Shown one piece after another: positions 15,898 through 23,810 of a DNA stretch of 39,661 nt. Each line of letters begins with the position of its first letter. Positions within the stretch are counted from its first letter, which is position 1. The translations under genes and the position numbers were made by a program. The notes beneath the pieces are model-generated. The model worked only from the letters and a program-made list of their open reading frames with translations, did not search any database and was not told the origin of the DNA. The stretch is from Burkholderia sp. E7m39 (GTDB taxonomy: Bacteria; Pseudomonadota; Gammaproteobacteria; Burkholderiales; Burkholderiaceae), in contig BBSL01000414.1 in NCBI GenBank assembly GCA_001319865.1, positions 1-39,661 on the forward strand, read 5' to 3'.

Positions 15898-17064
15898 TCA
15901 GAACTTGTGACGGATGCCCAGATTGACCATTTCCTGATGGCTCGTGCCCGCGTACCCATACGAACCGATGGAAGCCTGCGCGTCGGTGATCGTGTTCGTG
16001 GTCGCATCACGGGTCTGGCCGCTTGCGTGCTGCCATGCGGCCGTCATGTACAGGTCGGTGCGCTTGGACAGCGAGTAGTCTGCGCCGAGCGAGACCTGAT
16101 GATAGGTCGCCGACGTGTCGCCGTTCGAGTGCGTGTAGCTATAGCCGACGCCGAGCAGCACGGCCGTCGTCGCCTGATAGTTCAGGAAGCCTTGGCCCGT
16201 GTTGTAGCGTTCGTTCGAGCCGAACACGGAGCTGTCGTCGCGGCGATACTGCGCGTTGCTGTAACCGAGGCCGAACGTGAACGGACCCGCCGTGTATTGG
16301 CCCGCGACGCGCGCGATGCCGATCGAGTGTGCCGTCTGATAGCCGAGATTGACAGGGCCGTCGAACGTGCCGTCCGACGTGCTGTTCCATGTCGTGCGAA
16401 GGCCATCCGATGCGGGGCTGTTCGTCGCGTAGTAGTAGCCCGCCGCGAGACCGATGGGACCGTTGTTGTACGCAACGGCAGCCGAATACGACTGCTCGGC
16501 GCCTGTGCTGCCCGCCACGCCGCCGAGCGAGTACATTGCTTCGAACTGCAGGCCCGAGAACACAGGCGATGTGTACTTGACCGCATTGTTCACGCGGAAG
16601 CTGTTGTCGTAGTTGTCGACGTCGCCTGCCGTCGCGAATGCGCTGCCGAAGTAGTTGTCGGCGGTGATGCCTTGCACGAGATCGACGAGGGGATCGTACT
16701 GACGCCCAAGCGTGATGGAGCCGTATTGGTCCTGCGCGAGGCCGACGAATGCCTGACGGCCGAACAGCCGGCTGCCTTGGCCCAACTTGCCGTTGCTCGG
16801 ATCGAAGCCGCTTTCGAGCTGAAAGATCGCTTTCAATCCGCCGCCAAGATCTTCGCTTCCTTTGAGGCCCCAACGCGTGCCTGACAGATTGCCTGCGCTG
16901 GTATTGCCGAGCGACCACAAATGATTGTCGCCGGCAGCCTTGTTGACGTACGTGATGCTCGTGTCGATCGTGCCGTACAGCGTGACACTGGATTGAGCGT
17001 GTGCGGCACTCGCGACCGTGCCCAGCGCGGCCAGTGAAATCATTGAAAGGGCATTGCGCTTCAT
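15898..17064 (-). CDS. Gram-negative general porin (Neisseria/Burkholderia type)
   Basis: This is a 388-residue outer-membrane trimeric porin. A typical Sec signal peptide is present (MKRNALSMISLAALGTVASA, cleavage after AHA), with the mature start QSSVTLYGTIDTSITY. The classic motifs RWGLKGSEDLGGGLKAIFQLE, GRQAFVGL and ITLGRQYDP follow, and the C-terminus is the beta-barrel signal GIRHKF with terminal Phe. Length and layout match the Porin_4 family, which makes 16-stranded barrels for small hydrophilic solutes. The start is firm: AGGAG about 9 bases upstream of ATG 17064. It is preceded by a 540-base non-coding stretch and is probably a single-gene unit with its own promoter. Confidence 0.95.
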   Translation of the reverse strand: MKRNALSMISLAALGTVASAAHAQSSVTLYGTIDTSITYVNKAAGDNHLWSLGNTSAGNLSGTRWGLKGSEDLGGGLKAIFQLESGFDPSNGKLGQGSRLFGRQAFVGLAQDQYGSITLGRQYDPLVDLVQGITADNYFGSAFATAGDVDNYDNSFRVNNAVKYTSPVFSGLQFEAMYSLGGVAGSTGAEQSYSAAVAYNNGPIGLAAGYYYATNSPASDGLRTTWNSTSDGTFDGPVNLGYQTAHSIGIARVAGQYTAGPFTFGLGYSNAQYRRDDSSVFGSNERYNTGQGFLNYQATTAVLLGVGYSYTHSNGDTSATYHQVSLGADYSLSKRTDLYMTAAWQHASGQTRDATTNTITDAQASIGSYGYAGTSHQEMVNLGIRHKF

Positions 17065-17379
17065 TCTTCTATTCTCCTGCCTGTGTGGTAATTCTCGATT
17101 GAACGAGAGCCTAAGGGCGCAAGCAGGAAATGTAAAAAACGCCAATAAGCGGCGTGAGTGAAATTCACAACAGGTCACATCGTGATTATTCCGGCCTCGT
17201 ACAAACTGTTTTGCGATCCATCGTTTGTATTCAGGCATGCCGCTGTTCATTGTTTTTTTGCGGACGAAAAATGCGCGCAATAAGCGCAATTATTTCTTTC
17301 GATCGTCCTCGCTAAAGGAATATTGCGAGAATGACGATAGTGAATTTCGGCTTGCGGGGTTTTTCGTTTCGCGCAATGT

Positions 17380-17456
17380 TCTACACTTGGTTTGTTTCAT
17401 CCTGTCTGCACGCAGCGGACAACACGCTTGAACGCGGCCTTGGCCGCGTTTTTTTT
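17380..17456 (+). ncRNA. Candidate small RNA ending in an orphan terminator
   Basis: A plus-strand transcript ending at 17456 is suggested by the terminator, because no plus-strand protein gene lies within kilobases upstream. A TACACT hexamer near 17381-17386, with a poor TTTTTC-like -35 sixteen bases upstream, could be its promoter. That would give an RNA of roughly 65-70 bases containing the pairable segment GTCTGCACGCAGCGGAC. The 5' end is a guess, and no known RNA family is recognised. Confidence 0.35.
17431..17456 (+). terminator. Strong orphan intrinsic terminator
   Basis: A perfect 9-base stem AACGCGGCC / GGCCGCGTT with a two-base TT spacer (the end pairs will open into a small loop) runs straight into a T-tract (17449-17456). 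It points in the plus direction, opposite to both flanking genes, so it does not belong to an annotated protein gene. Confidence 0.85.
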
Positions 17457-17604
17457 CGAGCGCTCGCCTTAGCGTCCGGTTGAATGAAGAAGCGCATATC
17501 GAGTACTTGCCGCCCCACGCCGAAGGAACGTGAATGTCGTTTCGTCTGCAACGCTGGCGGTCTTCTACCCCGCAACCCGCCAGCCTCGCAACGGTTGACA
17601 AACC

Positions 17605-19011
17605 TCACGCAGCCGTCAATTGCGCCGCGGCATTGCGCAACGCCGTGCGCAACCCTTCTTCCACTACGGGATGATAGAAGGGCATCGCGAGCATCGCGTC
17701 GACGGTGAGGTTCATCTGCAGCGCCCACGACAACAGATGCGCGATATGTTCGGCGTCCGGCCCGATCCACTCGGCGCCGACGAAACGGCGCGACGCGGCG
17801 TCGACGTACACGTGCATCAGCCCGCGATTGCGCAGCATCACGCGGCTGCGGCCCTGATCCTCGAAGCTCACTTCGCCCGTCACGAACGAGCCGGCTGCGA
17901 GATCCGCGTGACGCGCGCCCACCATCGCGATGCCCGGCTCCGAAAACACCAGCGAGATCGGCGCGCGGCGCACGAGCGGCGCCAACGCGGGGCTCGCATT
18001 GCGATACTGCGCGGCGTTGTGGCCCGCCATGCGGCCTTCGTCGGCGGCTTCGTGCAGCAGCGGCAGCACGTTGTTCGCATCGCCCGCGATGAACACGGCG
18101 TGATTGCCCGCTTGCAACGTCACGGGATCGAACACGGGCACGCCACGCGAGTCGAGTTCGAGCGTCGTGTTGTGCAGCGCGAGCTTGTCCATGTTCGGCC
18201 GGCGGCCCGCCGTCACAACGACGTAGTCGAACGTGTCGTCGCGCAGATTGCCCGCGCTGTCGCGATAGCGCAGATGCACGCTGTCGCCTTCACGCGTCGC
18301 CGCTTCCACTTGCGCGTCCGGCTCGAAACGGAACGAGTCGCTGAACACCCGGCGTGCGTAATCCTTGATCGCGGGGTCGCTCAACGGGCCGACGCGGCCG
18401 CGTGCGCCGAGCATCGTCACGTCGACGCCCAGCCACGCCAGCGCCTGGCCGAGTTCCAGCCCGATCACGCCCGCGCCGACCACGGCGACCTTGCGCGGCA
18501 GGTCGTCCCATGCAAAGACGTCGTCGTTGACGACGGCGCGCTCGCCGAGCGCCTGGTACATCGCGGGGACATACGGCGACGAGCCCGTCGCGATGACAAT
18601 GCTCTTCGCGTGCACGCGGGTGTGGTCGCCGACTTCCAGTACGTTGTCGTCGATGAACTTCGCGTAGCCGATCAGACGCTCTTCGGCGGGAATGCTCTCC
18701 GTCGATTCGACGACGAAGCCGACGAAGCGGTCGCGTTCGCGCTTGACTCGCGCCATCACTTCGCGTCCATCGATCCGCACGCCGCCGTCGACATGCACGC
18801 CGAACGGCGCGGCGTTGCGTGCAGCATGCGCGGCCTCGGCGGCGGCGATCAGCAGCTTCGACGGCATACAGCCGACGCGCGCACAGGTGGTTCCGTATGC
18901 GCCGCCTTCGATCAGCACGACACTCGCGCCCGCCGCCTTCGCGGCGCGAAATGCCGGCAGGCCGGCGCTGCCTGAGCCAATCACTGCGACATCGATATTA
19001 AGCGTCTTCAT
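17605..19011 (-). CDS. Dihydrolipoamide dehydrogenase-like FAD/NAD(P) disulfide oxidoreductase
   Basis: This 468-residue flavoprotein belongs to the pyridine nucleotide-disulfide oxidoreductase class I family. It has the FAD-binding GSGSAGLPAFRAAKAAG, the redox pair in TTCARVGCMPSK (C43, C48), the NAD-site GAGVIGLELGQALAWLG, the second FAD motif FIAGDAN, and a C-terminal dimer domain with HPVVEEG supplying the His-Glu pair (H447, E452). The residues around the cysteines differ from canonical Lpd (GGTCLNVGCIPSK), and no 2-oxoacid dehydrogenase subunits are nearby. A specialised disulfide or quinone reductase is therefore as likely as true E3. The start has AGGA five bases upstream. It is divergent from an AraC-type gene that probably controls it. 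Confidence 0.88.
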   Translation of the reverse strand: MKTLNIDVAVIGSGSAGLPAFRAAKAAGASVVLIEGGAYGTTCARVGCMPSKLLIAAAEAAHAARNAAPFGVHVDGGVRIDGREVMARVKRERDRFVGFVVESTESIPAEERLIGYAKFIDDNVLEVGDHTRVHAKSIVIATGSSPYVPAMYQALGERAVVNDDVFAWDDLPRKVAVVGAGVIGLELGQALAWLGVDVTMLGARGRVGPLSDPAIKDYARRVFSDSFRFEPDAQVEAATREGDSVHLRYRDSAGNLRDDTFDYVVVTAGRRPNMDKLALHNTTLELDSRGVPVFDPVTLQAGNHAVFIAGDANNVLPLLHEAADEGRMAGHNAAQYRNASPALAPLVRRAPISLVFSEPGIAMVGARHADLAAGSFVTGEVSFEDQGRSRVMLRNRGLMHVYVDAASRRFVGAEWIGPDAEHIAHLLSWALQMNLTVDAMLAMPFYHPVVEEGLRTALRNAAAQLTAA

Positions 19012-19170
19012 GATTTTCCTTTCGGACGAAGGGGGGCGGAGTCAGACACCTGCACCGCGCGCGCCGCTGCCGTCCAGTAGAATCGGTTTGCATTGCACGG
19101 TGTCACTGTACGGTCGGCCGCGCGCCGTGCTAATCCTCGAACGATTCAAAAACATGCTCTTTCGGCTCAA

Positions 19171-20211
19171 ATGGACCTGCTAAGCCGTTTCCTGTCGCTG
19201 ATGCCCGTGAGCGGGCGCGTCGATGTCCGCTGTCATTTCGGCGCGCCGTGGGCGATCGACGAAGGCCCGGCGGGCGTGCGCGAAGTGCCGTATCACGTGC
19301 TGCTGTCGGGCCGCGCGGTGCTCGAAGACGGCAACGGGCCGCCGCAGCGCTTGCAGGCGGGCGACATCATCGTATTTCCTACGGGCAGCCCGCATCGCAT
19401 TCACGACGGCAGCGGCGAGAAGCCGGTTCCCGCCACGCAGCGCCGCAACATCACGCTGACGGTGTCGGAAAACGGCGGCACGGGCGAGTCCGCCGATATC
19501 CTGTGCGGCCGCTTTCTGCTGGGCGCCGTGCCGGACCGGCTGCTGCGCGATCATTTGCCCGCGCGGCTCGTGGTGCGCAGCGGCGCGCATGCAGGGCCCG
19601 ACGGGCCGCCGGCACGCAACGGCGACGAGCCGGACTTGCCCGACAGCGTCGCGGGCTCGCGGCTCGCGCGCCTGATCGAGCTGATGCGCGAGGAAGCCGT
19701 CGACGAATCGCCTGGCAGCGAAACGCTCGTGAACCATCTGTCGGCGGCGCTCTTCGCATTGACGCTGCGCTTTGCAAGCGAGTCGGCCCAGCCGCCGCAC
19801 GGCCTGCTGGCGCTGGCGGGCCGTCCGCGCCTGCAGGCGGCCGTGTCGGCGATGTTCGAGTCGCCCGGCAAGCCGTGGACGCTGGACCAGTTCGCGGCGC
19901 TGTGCAACATGTCGCGCGCGACCTTTGTGCGGCAGTTCCAGGAAGCGATCGGCCGCTCGGCCACCGATGTCCTCACCGAAGTCCGCATGACGATCGCGGG
20001 GCGCATGCTGCTCGAATCGTCGACGCCTGTCGGCGATATCGGCGAGACGGTCGGCTACCAGTCCGAAGCGGCGTTTCAGCGTGTGTTCAAGAAGCAGATC
20101 GGCATCACGCCGGCCCGCTGGCGCGCATCGGGCGGACATCTGCAGACCGCGCAGGATGCAGTGGCCGAAGAGGCCGTCGACGACGAAGCGGCAGGCGCCG
20201 CCGCGAAATAG
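19171..20211 (+). CDS. AraC-family regulator with N-terminal cupin sensor
   Basis: This is a 346-residue transcription factor. Residues about 1-165 form a cupin_6/AraC-binding domain of the type starting MDLLSRFLSLMPVSGRVDVR, with GDIIVFPTGSPHRI. Residues about 225-320 form the two-helix-turn-helix AraC DNA-binding domain (TLDQFAALCNMSRATFVRQF and IGETVGYQSEAAFQRVFK). The tail is acidic and Ala-rich. The ATG at 19171 matches the family start but has no evident ribosome site; the frame is open back to 19093. The 159-base gap to the divergent flavoprotein gene makes that gene the likely target, with the inducer unknown. Confidence 0.87.
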   Translation: MDLLSRFLSLMPVSGRVDVRCHFGAPWAIDEGPAGVREVPYHVLLSGRAVLEDGNGPPQRLQAGDIIVFPTGSPHRIHDGSGEKPVPATQRRNITLTVSENGGTGESADILCGRFLLGAVPDRLLRDHLPARLVVRSGAHAGPDGPPARNGDEPDLPDSVAGSRLARLIELMREEAVDESPGSETLVNHLSAALFALTLRFASESAQPPHGLLALAGRPRLQAAVSAMFESPGKPWTLDQFAALCNMSRATFVRQFQEAIGRSATDVLTEVRMTIAGRMLLESSTPVGDIGETVGYQSEAAFQRVFKKQIGITPARWRASGGHLQTAQDAVAEEAVDDEAAGAAAK

Positions 20212-20451
20212 AGAATTCCAGAAAACGTGCAGTGCGCCACGCGCGCGCTGACGCGCATCCGCGCTTCGCCTCTCCACCCTTGTCGCATAAGGCTCGCGGC
20301 GATTGCCCGCGCGCTGCGACCGCGCTCGCGCAGCGAGCCGGTGAGCCGATCGAGCATCTCCATGAGACGCGCCGGTATTCACGCCGGCGTGATGCGCATT
20401 TACAGTTGAGCCAACCCGTCGCCGACGGCAACTTTGTCAGAGGTGCTCAAC

Positions 20452-20538
20452 ATGAAACGTGTGTATCAGGTTGTCGTCGTCGCGGCGGCATTGGGGCTGC
20501 CGCTCGCGAGCCACGCTCAAATGTCGGGCAAGCTCTGA
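20452..20538 (+). CDS. 28-residue peptide: signal-peptide-like small ORF or gene remnant
   Basis: An ATG with AGAGG eight bases upstream opens a 28-codon frame. It encodes a complete Sec signal peptide (KR start, hydrophobic VVVVAAALGLPLA, cleavage site SHA-Q) followed by only six more residues before TGA. The signal resembles those of small exported Burkholderia proteins, so this is most likely the 5' remnant of such a gene that hit a stop or lost its body. A functional leader peptide is less likely. It ends 42 bases before the glutaredoxin ATG on the same strand. Confidence 0.45.
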   Translation: MKRVYQVVVVAAALGLPLASHAQMSGKL

Positions 20539-20580
20539 CGCCACCCTAAGCCACCCATCTTCATCCACACGGAGACACCC

Positions 20581-20847
20581 ATGTCCGCTATTACGATCTA
20601 CACGACGCCGACCTGCCCGTACTGTCTCGCCGCGAAGGCGCTGCTCGCGAACAAAGGTCTGTCGTACAAGGAAATCAACGTACAGAACGATCGGCCGACG
20701 GCGCTCGCGCTAATAGAACGCACGGGTCGCCGGACGGTGCCGCAGATTTTTGTCGGTGAAACGCACGTGGGCGGATTCGACGATTTGAACGCACTGGAGA
20801 CAGCGGGGCGCCTCGATCCGCTGCTGGAAGCGAACGCGCTGCGCTAA
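20581..20847 (+). CDS. grxC: Glutaredoxin 3
   Basis: This 88-residue dithiol glutaredoxin reduces protein and mixed glutathione disulfides in the cytoplasm with glutathione as donor. The active site is TPTCPYCLAAK (C12, C15), followed by the cis-proline motif RRTVPQIFV and the glutathione-binding GGFDDLNAL. Length and motifs are exactly those of GrxC, and the ribosome site GGAG precedes the ATG. In many proteobacteria grxC sits beside secB; here it instead follows a small ORF and ends in a strong terminator, so it is probably expressed alone. Confidence 0.94.
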   Translation: MSAITIYTTPTCPYCLAAKALLANKGLSYKEINVQNDRPTALALIERTGRRTVPQIFVGETHVGGFDDLNALETAGRLDPLLEANALR

Positions 20848-20864
20848 CACGCGCTGCAACGAAG

Positions 20865-20900
20865 AAGCCGCAAACGGCAGCGCGCCGTTTGCGGCTTTTT
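20865..20900 (+). terminator. Rho-independent terminator of grxC, probably shared with the convergent gene
   Basis: A 14-base perfect stem AAGCCGCAAACGGC / GCCGTTTGCGGCTT with a five-base loop ends in five T residues (20896-20900). It lies 18 bases after the grxC stop and 17 bases before the stop of the convergent lipoprotein gene, and may serve both. Confidence 0.9.
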
Positions 20901-20916
20901 GATGCGCGCGCGAGCG

Positions 20917-21771
20917 TCACGAACCGACGCGCGGCAGGTAGGGCGCGGGGTCGACGGGCTTGCCGTTCTTGCGCACTTCGAATCGCAATGCGCCTTCGCC
21001 GTGAGCGGTTTCCGCCATCTCGGCGATCGTTTCGCCGCGCCTGACGGTCGCGCCTTCCTTCACCAGCAGCTTGCCGTTGTGCCCGTAGGCCGTCACCAGC
21101 GTGTCGTCGTGCTTGATCACGATCAGCTTCCCGTACGGCTTGCCGGCGTCGCCCGCAAACACGATGCGTCCGGCAGCGGCCGCTTTGACGGGCGCGGCCG
21201 CCTTGGCGGCGATCACCATGCCTTTCGATTTGCCCTGGCCATACACGGCGCTCAGCGTGCCGTTCGCGGGCCAGCCGAAGCGGGATGAGTCGGCTTGGGC
21301 GGCCTTCGCCTTGACATTCTTGTCGTTCTTGCCGTTTTTGCTGCTTCTGGCGTTGGCGTCGTCGCGTGTGGCGGGCGCGGGCGGGGCGTTCTTGTTAGCC
21401 GCCGGTGCATCGGCGGGCGGCGTCACCCGCAACACGCCACCCGTTTCGATGTGATTGGCGTCGGGCAAATTGTTCCATTTGACGATGTCCTCGCTGCGCT
21501 GGCCGTGATCGGTGGCGATGCGATAGAGCGTGTCGCCGGGCTTCACGCGGTAGTAGCTGTCCTTGACGGCAGCGGGCGACTTGTCGGTGCTGGCCGTCGC
21601 GCGCGGCGCGGCGTGAGGCGGCGCAGCCGTCGCCTGCGGCGCATGCGCGAGCGAACGGTCTTCGGGCGTCATCTGCCAGGGCACCGACGTGCAGCCGCCG
21701 ATCGCCAGCAGCATGGCAAGGCTCGCGCGCGGCAGCCTGAGTGCGCGGCACTTCGATCGCGCGTGTGTCAT
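20917..21771 (-). CDS. NlpD-like LysM/LytM (M23) lipoprotein
   Basis: This 284-residue envelope lipoprotein has a lipobox AIGGC (Cys at about residue 26), a LysM peptidoglycan-binding domain (YYRVKPGDTLYRIATDHGQ, about 72-115), a low-complexity Ala/Pro/Lys/Asn linker, and a C-terminal LytM/M23 domain (about 165-280). In the LytM domain the usual first zinc ligand (HxGxD) reads KGMVIAAKA, so the domain is probably not a peptidase. As in E. coli NlpD, it would act as an activator of cell-wall amidases at division. The tail still has TAYGHN. The start has AGGA eight bases upstream. The usual neighbours of nlpD (surE, pcm, rpoS) are absent, so it is probably a paralogue. Confidence 0.85.
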   Translation of the reverse strand: MTHARSKCRALRLPRASLAMLLAIGGCTSVPWQMTPEDRSLAHAPQATAAPPHAAPRATASTDKSPAAVKDSYYRVKPGDTLYRIATDHGQRSEDIVKWNNLPDANHIETGGVLRVTPPADAPAANKNAPPAPATRDDANARSSKNGKNDKNVKAKAAQADSSRFGWPANGTLSAVYGQGKSKGMVIAAKAAAPVKAAAAGRIVFAGDAGKPYGKLIVIKHDDTLVTAYGHNGKLLVKEGATVRRGETIAEMAETAHGEGALRFEVRKNGKPVDPAPYLPRVGS

Positions 21772-21992
21772 GTCGTCATTCCTCGTGTGGTTGGGGGAGC
21801 CGCGGGCGGAGAGATGACCCGCGCGGCGGCCGTCGGGAACCGTAGAACGCGCATTCGACAACAAACGCTGACTTTTATTTACGGAATCCTGAATGTTTTA
21901 CAGGGATTCGAGTTTGTGCATTGTCCGGGCACGATTGTGTTGCAAATTGTGCGTGAAAGCGGGCGCAGGAGTGCCGGCCGCGCGGGCGATAG

Positions 21993-22232
21993 TCAGGGGC
22001 GGCGCTTTTTCCAGGCGTAATCAGCGGGCGCGTCCGACACGCCCGCCTTGCCGACGGAGCGCGGGTTCTCGCTGCAGAGCGTGACGAAGCTGACGTCGTC
22101 GCCGGCCGCCTGCTGCTTGCGCAGCGTCTCGGTGAACGCGAGCGCCTGCGTCATCTCGCCGTCGGCGAACCGTGCGAAGCGCGCGGTTGCCGTCGGCGAG
22201 CCTTGTTGTTCGAGCCAGTAGACGACGAACAT
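21993..22232 (-). CDS. Small hypothetical protein upstream of an NlpD-like gene
   Basis: This 79-residue protein begins MFVVYWLEQQG and contains a polar helix (EMTQALAFTETLRKQQAAGDD) and a basic C-terminus. AGGA seven bases upstream of the ATG supports the start, and codon use is coding-like (GC-rich third positions). It follows yceH on the same strand with a 25-base gap, so the two probably form an operon. I do not recognise a family; the alternation of beta strands and helix could suit a small ferredoxin-like fold. No TM segment or signal is seen. Confidence 0.72.
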   Translation of the reverse strand: MFVVYWLEQQGSPTATARFARFADGEMTQALAFTETLRKQQAAGDDVSFVTLCSENPRSVGKAGVSDAPADYAWKKRRP

Positions 22233-22257
22233 GGGCGTGTCCTTTTGTGCGTGCCCC

Positions 22258-22968
22258 TTACAGGCGTCCCTTCAGTTCGTCGAGCGACACGCCAAGTTCT
22301 CCCGCCAGGTGCGCCACGAGCGCCTCGAGCCGCTCGACGCGTCCGGCAAGCTCGCGCTGCTGCGCGCGCAGCGCTTCCAGTTCGCCCGGCGGCAACGACT
22401 CGTCGGCCAGCGCCGTGCCGTCGCCGCGCAGCTGATCGGCGGCGGGCTCGCCGCACAGCAGATGCATCCAGCGGCTTTCGCGCTCGCCCGGCGTGCGCGC
22501 AAGCTTGACGACACGCGGCGGTTCGTTGCCCGCGAGTTCTTCGAGGAACGCCTCGACCGACGACGTGTCGGCGAAACTGTGCAGCCGCGAGGTCGCGAGA
22601 CGCAGTTCGGCCGCTGTCTGTGCGCCACGCAGCAGCAGCGCGGTCAGCAGCGCCGCGGACTGCCGCGGCAGGCCCAGTACGCGCTCCATGTTGTGCTCGT
22701 AGCGCGGCACGCGGCTGCTGCTGCCTTCGAGTACCAGCGACAGGCGCTTGAGACTGTTGATCGCGTCGAGAATCTCGGTTTCGCTGACGTTCATCACGGG
22801 CGAGCGTGAAGTCTTCTGGTTGCAGCCCGCAGCGAGCGAGTTGAGCGAGAGCGGATAAGTGTCGGGAACCGTGTGCTGCTTCTCGAACAGCACACCCAGC
22901 ACGCGGGCTTCGAGCGGCGTGAGCGCGCGCATGGCGGGGCGCGGGGAATCGTCGGTAGTGGAATTCAT
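22258..22968 (-). CDS. yceH: YceH (DUF480) family protein
   Basis: This is a 236-residue cytoplasmic protein with two winged-helix-like domains. The family signature PLEARVLGVLFEKQHTVPD is near the N-terminus, with GCNQKTSRSP and LRGAQTAAELRLATSRLH further on. A C-terminal coiled coil (about 195-230: ELEALRAQQRELAGRVERLEALV) is typical. YceH is widely conserved; its molecular function is not firmly known, though the fold suggests nucleic-acid binding. The ATG at 22968 gives the expected family N-terminus but its ribosome site is weak. The gene lies upstream of the 79-residue hypothetical in the same direction. Confidence 0.88.
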   Translation of the reverse strand: MNSTTDDSPRPAMRALTPLEARVLGVLFEKQHTVPDTYPLSLNSLAAGCNQKTSRSPVMNVSETEILDAINSLKRLSLVLEGSSSRVPRYEHNMERVLGLPRQSAALLTALLLRGAQTAAELRLATSRLHSFADTSSVEAFLEELAGNEPPRVVKLARTPGERESRWMHLLCGEPAADQLRGDGTALADESLPPGELEALRAQQRELAGRVERLEALVAHLAGELGVSLDELKGRL

Positions 22969-23107
22969 GGGCAATAGGCTTGGGTTGACGGCTGCGGACG
23001 CGGCGGCGGGAGCGCATCGGCTTGCGCGATAGCATAGTCTATTGCCCCGGCCATCGGGCGGGAAGGCGCGGGTACAGCGCGGGTACAGCGCGGCGACGTG
23101 CCCGTCG

Positions 23108-23497
23108 TCAGAGCGTCTCGTACGGCTCGTCGGGCACGTCGAACAGCGCATCGTCCGCTTCCAGTTCGACGGAACAGCTGTCCTGCGCACCGGGCTGCGC
23201 CCGCATCGCATCGACGTGCTGGCGCACGAGGTCCTTCAGCCGGCTCTGCACGATGCGCCGTTTGTTGGTATCGAGCGCGGCATAGCGATCGATCTGCGCG
23301 TCCGGGAGCTTGAGCGACGCGACGCAGCGCGCGTCCAGCGTCGTATCGCGCCCCGTGCCGACGACCCACGAAACCGTCAGGTACGTCGTCGCGCCTTCCT
23401 GCCAGGCGCTCACGGCGGGCGCTTTCGGCGATGGGAACGTGCCTGCAAGGGCCAGTTCGAGTTCCTCGATGCGTTGCGACAATCCGATTGTGTCCAT
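23108..23497 (-). CDS. Hypothetical protein, 129 residues
   Basis: A soluble, acidic protein without TM segments or signal. It starts MDTIGLSQRIEELELALAG (a helical start), has a central beta-rich part (TTYLTVSWVVG) and a helical C-terminal half with DTNKRRIVQSRLKDLV, ending in an acidic stretch. AGGAG five bases upstream of ATG 23497 and GC-rich third positions make the gene convincing. It resembles small conserved Burkholderiaceae proteins of unknown function (perhaps the DUF3022 type, from memory and unverified). It is separated by 139 bases from yceH. Confidence 0.7.
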   Translation of the reverse strand: MDTIGLSQRIEELELALAGTFPSPKAPAVSAWQEGATTYLTVSWVVGTGRDTTLDARCVASLKLPDAQIDRYAALDTNKRRIVQSRLKDLVRQHVDAMRAQPGAQDSCSVELEADDALFDVPDEPYETL

Positions 23498-23639
23498 GGC
23501 GGCTCCTTGTGACGGTTCACTTATCCTTCCGGCAGAAGCATCCGGGATGCCAACGCATAGCGCAGCGCAGCAACGAAGGCGTGGTGCCTCTGCCGATGAA
23601 ATCGCTGCAGGTGGCATCGTCTATGCCCGTGCGCAGGCG

Positions 23640-23810
23640 TCAACCCGCGAGCAGCATGAAGATCTGGGCAAACGCCAGGCTTGAAGTGCGCTTCACAACG
23701 GGTATCCCGCAGGCGGCCACGATCGCGCCCTGGGCGGGAAAGTCGCGCTGCGCGAAGATCGACGCGACGAGCCGATTTACGTTGAGCGGCGCCTGTTCAT
23801 CGGCGCGCAA
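23640..23810 (-). other. Coding-like 57-codon segment downstream of the DMT exporter, possible gene remnant
   Basis: In the frame ending with TGA at 23640-23642, the minus strand reads without stop back into the DMT exporter gene. From about 23800 it shows about 80% G/C at third codon positions and a natural hydrophobic/polar pattern (PAQGAIVAACGIPVV, then SSLAFAQIFMLLAG). The only usable start is a TTG at 23810 overlapping the exporter stop, with no good ribosome site. It may be the last part of a decayed gene fused to its neighbour by deletion, or a small coupled ORF. I do not recognise a family. Confidence 0.3.

Larger units (their letters stand above)
17065..17604. other. 540-base gap upstream of the porin gene
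   Basis: No convincing gene is seen. The part from 17110 to 17400 is AT-rich for this genome and should contain the porin promoter on the minus strand. On the plus strand the gap ends in a very strong intrinsic terminator (17431-17456) with no plus-strand protein gene in front of it. The open frame at 17225-17431 has no ribosome site and non-coding-like codon use. Confidence 0.5.

Noticed and set aside
17225..17431. Short plus-strand open frame before the orphan terminator
   Set aside because: AT-rich promoter-like DNA, no ribosome site, no coding-like codon use; a small RNA explains the terminator better.
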